A stretch of DNA of 64,000 nucleotides from Alloacidobacterium dinghuense (lineage in GTDB: Bacteria; Acidobacteriota; Terriglobia; Terriglobales; Acidobacteriaceae). The stretch is taken from contig NZ_CP060394.1 of the NCBI RefSeq assembly GCF_014274465.1, forward strand, positions 1,364,001 to 1,428,000, written 5' to 3'. Of this stretch, positions 42,531 through 50,740 are shown piece by piece (the stretch's first letter is position 1; every line of letters begins with the position of its first letter). The notes under the pieces were generated by a model. It saw only the letters and a program-made list of their open reading frames with translations, was not told where the DNA came from and made no database searches. The position numbers and the translations under genes are program-made.

Positions 42531-44895
42531 GCCGAAAGCTCGCGGGGTGGCGACCCTGCACATAGTAACTGCCATTCTCGGCCTTGCGCTCCTGGGTTAT
42601 CTCGTGCGCAGAGTCGGCCTGGAGGCGCTGATGCAGAGTGTTTCGAACCTGGGATGGGGCCTGCTGCTGATCATAGCCTTAGGCGGACTCTCACATCTTG
42701 TAAAGACCTGGGCCTGGAGATTCACTCTCATGGGCTCTGGTAGCAGCGTTTCGTTTGCTCGCCTGTTTCAGCTGCGCCTGGCTTCGGAAGCGGCGGGGCT
42801 AGCCGGAGCGCTGGGGCAGTTCTTTGGAGAGGGGTTGCGAATTTCAGCCATCAGCCGGGATATGCCCGTGGACAACTGCGTGGTATCAGTAACTTTTGAC
42901 CGGACGCTCTTCATGATCACAGGAGGGATGGTGAGCGTGGCCGGCATTTTCGCAGCGCTGTTTATGAAGTCAATGACGCCCACTTTGCGCTTCTACGCAG
43001 TGCTGTTTGCGCTCGTTCTGTTGATACTGGTTTGCCTCCCTGCGATTGCCGTCATGAGTCACTGGCCAGTGCTGTCAGCAAGCGCGCGCAGATTGACTGG
43101 GATTCCTTACCTACGCACACGCTTAGGACAGGCGCTTCCACTGATTTCTTCAGTCGAGAACAAGCTCTTCAATTTCCATCGCCGCGCAGCGCGGTCGTTC
43201 TGGGCCAGCCTCTCTTTGAATCTGCTCTGCCATGCGCTAGCCGTAATGGAGGTGTATCTCATTTTGTGGTTGCTGGGTACGAGGATCGGATTACAGGGTT
43301 CATTCGTATTCGAAGCAGTCACGAAACTGGTGAATGCCGTGGGTTCGCTCAATCCGGGCAACATCGGGACTTACGAAGGCGGCAACATCCTTATCGCCAG
43401 AATGTTCTCACTCCCCGTTTTCATCGGCTTGAGTGTCGCGGTGGCAAGACGATTACGCGCGATCTTCTGGGCGGGGGCAGGCATCCTGTGCCTGCTCCTG
43501 ATATCCAGGCGGAATACAACGAAACGAGCTGACGATTACAGGGAGACAGTTGACAATAGTGAATCAACCGGAGCCGCTACCTCAGACACATGTCGATCGA
43601 TCAACGCAGTTATCTTCGCCGGCAGAACTAAGCTGTCACTTCTCAAGATCGCTGAAATTCCGATTTTGCTCCGCAATATTCTGTCGGCGAGGAGGGCAGG
43701 AGCAACACGAGTGATCGTATGCCTAGATCCTGATGCCGCGGCTGAGGCACAGCATCAGTTGATGCAGGTCAGATCTCTTTCCTATGTGGAGTGGCTTGAT
43801 TTGCCAATCGGCGGAAGGTTACGCCAGTTGCTCCAAGAGTTCACTGCTGAAACTGAAAATAGTCTGCTGCTGGTGGATGGCAACTGTATATATCATCCCG
43901 CCGTATTTCGTCAGGCATGCAAATGGGGTCAGGACGGGGCCCTCTCTCTTATCTCCGCCGAAGAATCGATCGGCATGCATGTGCTATCTGCCAGCTTCGC
44001 GCACGAAGCAGCGGATCGTTGGCCGCAGGGCATCAGCAGTTTGGATGAACTGTGTTCCTGGATTGCCACAACTGGTTCTATTCAGTATGAGACGGTAGCA
44101 CAGAATTTATGGCAGCGAGTTGCATCTCCGGAAAAGTGCCTTGCCGGTGAGCGCAAACTCGATCACTGGCTCGTTAAACCTACGGACGGCGTTTTCGCAC
44201 GCATGAACCGTCGAGTTTCCGTGCCGATTAGCCGGCGAATCATAAAGCTGCCTGTAACGCCGAACGTGGTGACCCTGTTTACGTTGGGTGTCGGCTTCAC
44301 TGCAGGTATGTATTTTGCTCGAGGCGGGTACTGGAATATGCTAATCGGCGCCATCCTCTCCGTCTGGGCGAGTATTTTCGATGGCTGCGACGGAGAGGTC
44401 GCTCGCCTGAAACTCATGGAATCGGATTTTGGGTGTTGGCTTGAGACAATCTGCGATTGGCTGTATTACCTTTTCATCTTTGCCGGAATCGCGATCGGGC
44501 TCTCGAAAGCCATTGAGGACGCCACCTTCATTGCTTGGGGAAGTGCTCTTCTCTTCGGCGCTGCCATGACGTTCCTGGTCACGGGACTCGGCCGGCACAG
44601 GTATGCGAGCGCGCATCCCGAGCAGTACCTGAAGCTCTGGCAGGCAAGTGTAGAGAGGCGGCGTTCCAATCCAATTCTATATATCGGACGAAATACCGAG
44701 TTCATTGTGCGGCGATGCTTTATGCCCTATGCTCTGCTGGCTTTTGCCGCTCTGAACATCATGAAGGTCGCGTTTTTCCTCTTCGTGGTTGGCGCTAACC
44801 TGGCGTGGCTTATAGCCCTGTACTCCTATTGGTCGTTTGCGCCGACGGTAAGACCAGAATTGAGGAACACCGCCGAGTTTCCTGGCTCCGGATAG
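42523..44895 (+). CDS. Three-part fusion: flippase-like TM domain, degenerate NTP-transferase, CDP-alcohol phosphotransferase
   Basis: 790 residues. Residues about 8-330 are the LPG-synthase-type/UPF0104 membrane domain (WGLLLIIALGGLSHLVKTWA; NPGNIGTYEGGNIL). Residues about 360-540 align to the nucleotidyltransferase encoded upstream but lack the GxGxR loop (INAVIFAGRTKLSLL), so that unit is probably non-catalytic. From residue 547 (DHWLVKPTDGVFARMNRRVS, then TPNVVTLFTL) it resembles DIPP synthase and the CDP-alcohol phosphatidyltransferase family. The motif is D620-x2-D623-G624-x2-A627-R628-x8-G637-x3-E641-x3-D645: the third Asp is Glu. It should transfer a phospho-alcohol from a CDP-donor to a membrane or soluble alcohol, and the flippase part may move the product. 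The fusion order is unusual. Confidence 0.8.
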   Translation: MLRPKARGVATLHIVTAILGLALLGYLVRRVGLEALMQSVSNLGWGLLLIIALGGLSHLVKTWAWRFTLMGSGSSVSFARLFQLRLASEAAGLAGALGQFFGEGLRISAISRDMPVDNCVVSVTFDRTLFMITGGMVSVAGIFAALFMKSMTPTLRFYAVLFALVLLILVCLPAIAVMSHWPVLSASARRLTGIPYLRTRLGQALPLISSVENKLFNFHRRAARSFWASLSLNLLCHALAVMEVYLILWLLGTRIGLQGSFVFEAVTKLVNAVGSLNPGNIGTYEGGNILIARMFSLPVFIGLSVAVARRLRAIFWAGAGILCLLLISRRNTTKRADDYRETVDNSESTGAATSDTCRSINAVIFAGRTKLSLLKIAEIPILLRNILSARRAGATRVIVCLDPDAAAEAQHQLMQVRSLSYVEWLDLPIGGRLRQLLQEFTAETENSLLLVDGNCIYHPAVFRQACKWGQDGALSLISAEESIGMHVLSASFAHEAADRWPQGISSLDELCSWIATTGSIQYETVAQNLWQRVASPEKCLAGERKLDHWLVKPTDGVFARMNRRVSVPISRRIIKLPVTPNVVTLFTLGVGFTAGMYFARGGYWNMLIGAILSVWASIFDGCDGEVARLKLMESDFGCWLETICDWLYYLFIFAGIAIGLSKAIEDATFIAWGSALLFGAAMTFLVTGLGRHRYASAHPEQYLKLWQASVERRRSNPILYIGRNTEFIVRRCFMPYALLAFAALNIMKVAFFLFVVGANLAWLIALYSYWSFAPTVRPELRNTAEFPGSG

Positions 44896-45030
44896 CGCGG
44901 TCCACGGGATCTCCAGTTTGGTCGGGCCCGTTTAAGTATTTCCAACAGTTCTAGAAGCGCTCAACAAGTGGTTCGATTAATAGAAAGCCGTAATCTTAAG
45001 CGTCGCGATCAACGAAAGACAGACAGGAAG

Positions 45031-45753
45031 ATGTCCATGAACACTCTATTGAAACTTGCAACTGAGGCGCATGGAGGAATAGACCGCTGGAGCCAGCTGA
45101 AAACACTGAAGGCTTCTCTCTCGGTCACGGGTGCAATTTGGCATGTTAAGGGCAGACCGGATGTACTGAAAGATATCCGCATCGAACTCCCCATTCACGA
45201 GGAACGTCTCATCACACATCTTGTCGGGCAAAATAAACGTTTCGTCTTTGCGCCCCATCAGGTCGTGGTAGAAGACGAACAAGGGCACCTCATCGAGAAC
45301 CGCGATAATCCGCGCGGTGCGTTTGAAGGGCAGACATATGAAACTCCCTGGGATGATCTCCACGTTGCCTACTTCGACAGCTATGCGCTGTGGACATATC
45401 TCACGATTCCATTTCTCTATACCTATTCTGGATTTGTAACGGAGGAACTTCCTCCCTGGCACGAAGGCGGCGAGATTTGGCGGCCGCTGAAAGCGATCTT
45501 TCCTGAAAATATCGCCAGCCACACGCGCGAGCAGATCTCGTACTTCGGCAAAGATGGTTTGTTGCGCAGGCACGAGTACGTCGTCGACGTCATGGGTGGG
45601 GCTAGAGGATTGAATTACGCATACGACTACCGTCAAGTCGGCGGCATCATGGTGCCTACGACTCGTAGAGTTGTTGCATTCGACGACAGTAAGCGCCCGA
45701 TTCCAGATCCGGTTCTGGTTGCCATCGACATCGGTGAGATCGCCTTTAGCTAG
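45031..45753 (+). CDS. Conserved hypothetical protein, unknown
   Basis: 240 residues from ATG 45031 (caggaag upstream); an upstream frame to 44968 lacks support. Beta-rich with many charged and aromatic residues (LKASLSVTGAIWHVKGRPDV; RFVFAPHQVVVEDEQGHLIE; PRGAFEGQTYETPWDDLHVA; GGIMVPTTRRVVAFDDSKRP). There is no signal peptide or membrane helix, so cytoplasmic location is likely. The overall pattern resembles LolA-like long-sheet hydrophobic-pocket folds, but I do not recognise a named family. Located 135 bp after the CDP-alcohol enzyme in the same direction. Confidence 0.7.
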   Translation: MSMNTLLKLATEAHGGIDRWSQLKTLKASLSVTGAIWHVKGRPDVLKDIRIELPIHEERLITHLVGQNKRFVFAPHQVVVEDEQGHLIENRDNPRGAFEGQTYETPWDDLHVAYFDSYALWTYLTIPFLYTYSGFVTEELPPWHEGGEIWRPLKAIFPENIASHTREQISYFGKDGLLRRHEYVVDVMGGARGLNYAYDYRQVGGIMVPTTRRVVAFDDSKRPIPDPVLVAIDIGEIAFS

Positions 45754-45816
45754 ACCGTGCCTTAAACCAGACGGGCTCTACCAGGACATGGGTGGAAGTA
45801 GTCTAGAATCCCGAGC

Positions 45817-46662
45817 ATGAATACAAGCTCCGACAAGGAGATCGAGGCTGGCAGCTTTGCTCACGCACGCTCTTTCTTACTACCGCCGGCTTCGATCCGA
45901 ATGGTCGACTGGAACATCAACAAGGGCTTGCAGCTGAGCGGCATTCTCGACTTCCTTGCCACGGTTGGAGCGGACATCATTCTTCTGCAGGAGTGCGATG
46001 TCAATGCCAGGCGGACACATCGGCTGAACATCCCACGTGAGATAGCCCAGAAGCTCAAAATGAATTACATATTCGGACGCGAATTTCAGGAACTCACCCA
46101 GGGATCGAGCAGTTCACCTGCCTACCATGGGCAAGCAACGCTTTCGCGATGGCCATTGTTGAACCCTCGCATTCTTCGGTTTAAAAAACAGTCGGGCTTC
46201 TGGCAGCCGCGCTGGTTTCTTCCTGACATCGAACTCCTGCAGGAAAGGACCGGTGGACGTATGGCCCTGGTGACCGAGGCCAATATTGGCGGCCGAATCA
46301 TGGTGAGTTATAACCTCCATTTGGAGAGTCGCGGTGACTATGGCTTGCGATTTTCCCAGCTGGATGAGTGCCTCAAGGACACTCTTCAATATCAGGTGGA
46401 GTCGCCAATTGTGTTGGGAGGCGATTTGAACATGGACGTATCCCGCACCAGCGCGAGTAGCACCCTCAGCCAGGCACAATTCCGGAATGCGTTTTCGAGG
46501 CAGTCGAAACACACCACACCGCCTCATTCGTTTTTCGATCACGGACAGACCATCGATTGGGTATTTACGAGGGGCCCGATGACAACCAGCCGTGCGTGTG
46601 TTCACAGTTTGGTGACCGCATCGGATCATTATCCACTGTCGCTTCAATTGGCTTTCGTGTGA
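45817..46662 (+). CDS. Endonuclease/exonuclease/phosphatase-fold hydrolase
   Basis: 281 residues. The metal-dependent EEP core motifs are in order: RMVDWNINKG (Asn), IILLQECDV (Glu), SYNLHLESRGD (His), LGGDLNMDV (Asp, Asn) and TASDHYPLSLQL (Asp-His near the C-terminus). EEP proteins cleave phosphodiester or phosphomonoester bonds in DNA, inositol phosphates or sphingomyelin. There is no signal peptide. Last gene of the cluster that begins at 38462; after a CDP-alcohol phosphotransferase, a phosphodiesterase acting on the lipid-like product or its precursor is more likely than a DNA repair role, but this is inference from context. Confidence 0.82.
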   Translation: MNTSSDKEIEAGSFAHARSFLLPPASIRMVDWNINKGLQLSGILDFLATVGADIILLQECDVNARRTHRLNIPREIAQKLKMNYIFGREFQELTQGSSSSPAYHGQATLSRWPLLNPRILRFKKQSGFWQPRWFLPDIELLQERTGGRMALVTEANIGGRIMVSYNLHLESRGDYGLRFSQLDECLKDTLQYQVESPIVLGGDLNMDVSRTSASSTLSQAQFRNAFSRQSKHTTPPHSFFDHGQTIDWVFTRGPMTTSRACVHSLVTASDHYPLSLQLAFV

Positions 46663-46725
46663 ATCGATGAATCATCCCACCGAAGCAATTCTGCCGGGTG
46701 CCTGCCAAAAACACTGACAGGAGCA

Positions 46726-47022
46726 GTGGACAATCGGCAAGTGTCGCAATTTGCGCCTGCCGCTCTTTACACAGAATGTCCAAAGGGTCACGAAGAGACC
46801 TTTTGCATTTCTTTTCACGGCGAGCGTCAACGCTTCTATGTTTTGACCGACACCGCTATGAGCTTCGGGTTTTGCCGTGATAGCGATACTCGGGCCAGCA
46901 TCTCTCGCGCTCGTGGGAGATTTCGTAGCGAGTTTCCATTTTCAGCGCCCGATGAATGCGAGGATATCTGCTTTGACCGTCCCATGAAGGAAGCAGAAGA
47001 AGGCCAACCATACCTCGATTGA
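46726..47022 (+). CDS. Small hypothetical protein, doubtful
   Basis: 98 residues from GTG 46726 (ATG 46774 is an internal alternative), rich in Cys, Arg and Glu (ALYTECPKGHEETFCISFHG; DECEDICFDRPMKEAEEGQP). No family recognised, no signal peptide or helix pattern. It follows the EEP gene by about 60 bp in the same direction. Composition is protein-like, but there is no further support, so it may be a chance frame. Confidence 0.3.
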   Translation: MDNRQVSQFAPAALYTECPKGHEETFCISFHGERQRFYVLTDTAMSFGFCRDSDTRASISRARGRFRSEFPFSAPDECEDICFDRPMKEAEEGQPYLD

Positions 47023-47159
47023 GGTACTAAAAAAGTTGCTGGAAGTGGGATGCTTCGTTGGATAGCGATCGCATATGATCACTCCGCAGATACGGAACGC
47101 GTATTTGGATCCGATTCTTGAGGGCTACTCCCAAACCACCTTACTTCGCTTGTTTGGGC

Positions 47160-47342
47160 GCCATTCATTATCGTCGAAGAGTTATCCCGAGTCGCGGAAG
47201 GAGGCACTTGCCAATGCATTTCGGCATTCTATGGAGCGGTCGATTGAAGCAGAACTGAACTTACGAGCCGAAGCAGCTACGTATGCGTATTCATGACGAC
47301 GGCGCTGGAATAGATCCGCGGGTTCACAAAGAGGGTTGCCGG
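47160..47342 (+). pseudogene. Tail remnant of a deleted Reg_prop kinase paralogue
   Basis: About 183 bp nearly identical to 49983-50165, the HATPase N-box region of the downstream kinase: KEALANAFRHSM, RSIEAELN, then RIHDDGAGIDPRVHKEGC. A small indel after GAACTGAACT shifts the frame, so two frames are used. It is the last part of a former tandem kinase gene whose body was deleted. The remnant's end is now joined in frame to the start of the intact kinase. Confidence 0.8.
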
Positions 47343-50300
47343 AGCTTTTTTCGGCAATGGATACTCTTTGTCGTCGTGCTCTGCCTCTCAGTGCCCGGTG
47401 CATTGGGAGCGTCAGCAGCCGATTCGTCGACTAGCACTCAATACATACGAACTGATTTCACCGTTGATGATGGATTACCGGACAATACCGTCAATGCGAT
47501 TACCCAAACTGCTAATGGTTTGTTATGGGTGGGAACCGATTCAGGTCTGGCATCTTTCGACGGCCGCACGTTCACGCCAGTTCGGCTCCGAATACCGGGA
47601 GCGCTCCCGCCCAGCATCATCAGCTCACTGGTGGAAGGACCCGACGGGGACCTCTGGGTCGGCAGCGACGCTGGCATCATCCGAATCCCCAAACAGGATT
47701 TGAATGATCCAAACGTCACGAACGCGACGGCGTTCCGTTTAGGCGAGCACCAGAGTGATGAGGTTGAGGTGCTTTACAGAGCTCGCGATGGAGCAATTTG
47801 GGCCGGGACCAGCCACGGTCTCTATCGCTTTGACGGTAACCGATTCTTGTCTGTGAACTCATCCATTTACGTCGGCCGCATCCGGCAGGCCCTGAATGGT
47901 CGGCTCATGCTGAACACCGGCAGCGGATTCCTTGAGTACGACGGACGACGCTTCATCAATCATCCAGGATTAGGCGCTCAGTTTGGTGTTCACGATGACC
48001 AGATTTTCGACGCATATCAAGCGGCCGATGGTACCGTCTGGTATTGCACCGAGAAAGGCGTTCGCCCTCTTGCCGGGCAAGGTTCTAGGTCTCTTGACCC
48101 TTACGAGCCTGCGCATGCATCCGCATATCGTATCTATAGCGATCCGGATGGCGCCCTTTGGGTGAGCACTAATGTCGGAATTTATCGGATCACCGGCAAT
48201 CATATGTGGACTCCGGTTCCCAACCTGCATGCTCGTGGCTTTTACGCCGGACAGGATAGGGAATTATGGATTGGAACGAACGGGAGTGGTTTGGTACACC
48301 TTCGTCCCCGCGCCGTTCAGATGTTCACCAAGACAGATGGTCTGCCAAGTGACATTGCAATGGCAATACTGCCGGCACGCGACGGGCGACTCTGGGTGGG
48401 TGAGAACTGCGGCCTCGCAGTATTCGACGGGGATCATTTCAGGACCTTCGATGAGAAGGATGGGCTGACAAATACATGCGTCTGGTCCTTGGCCGAAGAT
48501 CGCAAACATACACTTTGGATAGGCACTTACGGTGGTGGCTTATTCCAATACAAGAATGGTGTCTTTACTCAATACACCATCGAACAGGGCTTCGCGAGCC
48601 GCATTGTATTTCAGATCACGGTCGCCCGAGACGATTCTCTCTGGGTTGCAACGCCTAACGGGGTCAGTCATATTCAAGACGGCAGGATACGTAACTACAC
48701 TACGACAGAAGGGCTCTCGAGCCCGCGGGTTCTCGCCATCCATCAGGACCGGGCCGGAACGATCTGGGTTGCGACCCAAGCCGGAGTTGACAGGCTTGCT
48801 TCCGATCGATTTATGCCCGTAACAGCGACGCCGGCGCTTGATGAGGTGCTCGCGCGCCACTTCGTCGAGGACACACGAGGCAATCTCTATACGACGGATA
48901 TGCCGGGAGGCATTAGCCAGATCAGGAATGGTCAGCTGACCCCGCTCGACAGCACGCTGGCTCTAATCAACATGGCAGAGAGTCCTGACCACATGCTGTG
49001 GTTCAGCGGCCGTAATGGCGTGATTCGGATAGCAGAACGGGAGTTTGCGCGTGCTGGCAGCTCCAATGCTCCGTTGGATTATGAGGTGTTCAACCGGGCA
49101 GACGGTCTAAACACCACCGAGGCTAGCGTCGGAACGCCGAATATTGCGCTAACACCCGATGGCAAATTGTGGATTGCTACGGTGAAGGGGTTAGCGATGA
49201 TCGATACATCGCGCCTGCCTCTCACCGGCCGGCAGCCGAAAATCTTCGTCGACGGAGTGTCAAGTGACGGCAGGACCTATCTTGTTGGCGATGGATTGCT
49301 ACTTCGCCCTGGCATGCACCATGTGGAGCTGCACTTGGCGGCGATAAACCTCTCCAACCCGCAGAAAATCCGTCTACAGTACCGTATGGAGGGTGTGGAT
49401 TCCGACTGGCTTGATGGTACCTCGTCTCGCGCGGCCATCTATACAAACATACCGGCCGGTACACACCGGTTGCAGGTTCGTGCCACGGATAGCCTGGGCC
49501 ACTGGAATGCGCCCGAAGTGGTGTATCAGGTTACTCAGCAGCCGCGTCTCTACGCGAAACCACTCTTCCAGGCGAGTACCGCAGTCGTAGCGGTGCTCCT
49601 GCTCGTCCTGGCCTACCTCATTCGAGTTCAATATGTGGTAAGACAGGCGCGCATCATGATCGAGCAGCGCCAGGTGGAAAGAGGGGCCGTTGCCCGGGAT
49701 CTCCATGATACGTTTCTGCAGAGCGTTCAGGGTCTGATCCTTCGCTTCCACACCGCGACAAAGCAACTTCCTCAGAATCAACCGGCTCGACGAATGTTCG
49801 AAGAGGCCCTTAAGCAATCGGATGCCGTGATGACCGAAGGGCGCGAGTTGTTGGTGAATCTACATGCGACAACTTCGAAAGAGAATGACTTGCCAACTGC
49901 ACTCGTCAACTATGGAGAGGAGATGCAGAAGGGCGGATCCCGCGCTTTCAAAGCGGCCGTAAACGGCAGTATTCGCCCTCTACATCCGATTATCTTCGAA
50001 GAGCTATCCCGAATCGGGAAGGAGGCACTCGCCAATGCATTTCGGCATTCCATGGCGCGGTCGATTGAAGCAGAACTGAACTACGAGCCGAGTCAGCTGC
50101 GGATACGAATTCGTGACGATGGCGCTGGAATCGATCCGAATGTTCTCAAACAGGGTTGCCGGGATGGCCATATGGGATTACCCAGTATGCGAGAGCGGGC
50201 GAAGAACATTGGTGCTCAGCTTGATCTTTGGAGCCGAACTGGAATGGGTACTGAAGTCGAATTGCGGATTTCAGCGAATCTTGCGTACGCCTCAGACCGA

Positions 50301-50366
50301 CCGGCAGGCCTCCCTAGGCTCTGGCAGCGGAGAGGCCGATCGAAACCTGATTGTGACGATGTCTGA
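47283..50366 (+). CDS. Reg_prop/Y_Y_Y sensor histidine kinase with fused 5' remnant
   Basis: 1,027 residues as an open frame. Its first 20 codons (MRIHDDGAGIDPRVHKEGC) belong to the kinase remnant; the true N-terminus is the following signal/anchor (QWILFVVVLCLSVPGALGAS). Then come propeller repeats (LLWVGTDSGLASFDG, DLWVGSDAGIIRIP, TLWIGTYGGGLFQYKNG, TIWVATQAGVDRL), a Y_Y_Y domain (IRLQYRMEGVDSDWLDG), one transmembrane helix (TAVVAVLLLVLAYLIRV), HisKA_3 with phospho-His808 (AVARDLHDTFLQSVQGLILR) and a HATPase (KEALANAFRHSM, DDGAGIDP, GHMGLPSMRERAK). The original start codon seems lost, so translation may use the ATG at 47283 inside the remnant or a GTG near 47373. No response regulator lies nearby. 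The downstream porin and sugar permease suggest carbohydrate sensing. Confidence 0.88.
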   Translation: MRIHDDGAGIDPRVHKEGCRSFFRQWILFVVVLCLSVPGALGASAADSSTSTQYIRTDFTVDDGLPDNTVNAITQTANGLLWVGTDSGLASFDGRTFTPVRLRIPGALPPSIISSLVEGPDGDLWVGSDAGIIRIPKQDLNDPNVTNATAFRLGEHQSDEVEVLYRARDGAIWAGTSHGLYRFDGNRFLSVNSSIYVGRIRQALNGRLMLNTGSGFLEYDGRRFINHPGLGAQFGVHDDQIFDAYQAADGTVWYCTEKGVRPLAGQGSRSLDPYEPAHASAYRIYSDPDGALWVSTNVGIYRITGNHMWTPVPNLHARGFYAGQDRELWIGTNGSGLVHLRPRAVQMFTKTDGLPSDIAMAILPARDGRLWVGENCGLAVFDGDHFRTFDEKDGLTNTCVWSLAEDRKHTLWIGTYGGGLFQYKNGVFTQYTIEQGFASRIVFQITVARDDSLWVATPNGVSHIQDGRIRNYTTTEGLSSPRVLAIHQDRAGTIWVATQAGVDRLASDRFMPVTATPALDEVLARHFVEDTRGNLYTTDMPGGISQIRNGQLTPLDSTLALINMAESPDHMLWFSGRNGVIRIAEREFARAGSSNAPLDYEVFNRADGLNTTEASVGTPNIALTPDGKLWIATVKGLAMIDTSRLPLTGRQPKIFVDGVSSDGRTYLVGDGLLLRPGMHHVELHLAAINLSNPQKIRLQYRMEGVDSDWLDGTSSRAAIYTNIPAGTHRLQVRATDSLGHWNAPEVVYQVTQQPRLYAKPLFQASTAVVAVLLLVLAYLIRVQYVVRQARIMIEQRQVERGAVARDLHDTFLQSVQGLILRFHTATKQLPQNQPARRMFEEALKQSDAVMTEGRELLVNLHATTSKENDLPTALVNYGEEMQKGGSRAFKAAVNGSIRPLHPIIFEELSRIGKEALANAFRHSMARSIEAELNYEPSQLRIRIRDDGAGIDPNVLKQGCRDGHMGLPSMRERAKNIGAQLDLWSRTGMGTEVELRISANLAYASDRPAGLPRLWQRRGRSKPDCDDV

Positions 50367-50740
50367 AATCAAATTCTGCACCACCCCAACAACATATTCG
50401 TAGTCGACTTCTCCTTTTAGGACCAGGTGCGTTGTCCGTTAATGGTCTTCTCTTCAGCAGTAGTCTGATTGGCTCGAAGGAGCTAGTTCGTTTTCACTCG
50501 ATCTGGTCTTACGCAACTTGAGAGTCACTCTTAATCTTAATGTTGTTAATGAGCACGCGAGCTCCCGATAGCAGGGCTTACATGCTTGCAACAGAAGACC
50601 AGATCACCCGCCTCAAGCCGAAGAATGCCGGAGAACAGAGTGAGAGGCCGTAGTGCACCAGTCACGCACGACAATGCGAATGCCTATTGCATAGACAGAG
50701 TCCGCTGGAAGGCCAGAAGTCCGACCAGGGGAGGGAGACC
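50367..50740. other. Upstream region of the porin gene
   Basis: 374 bp without a gene. It holds the repeat at 50471-50512 and a Shine-Dalgarno (gaccaggggagggag) before ATG 50741. Nothing else recognised. Confidence 0.5.
50471..50512. repeat. Third copy of the 38121-38162 element
   Basis: Same orientation as 38121-38162: ggctcgaagg is identical at the left, and the right 23 bases match at 21 positions. Both copies lie roughly 200-300 bp upstream of an outer-membrane protein gene (38462 and 50741), and gagtcac follows each at similar distance. No inverted partner was noticed near this copy. Confidence 0.6.
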
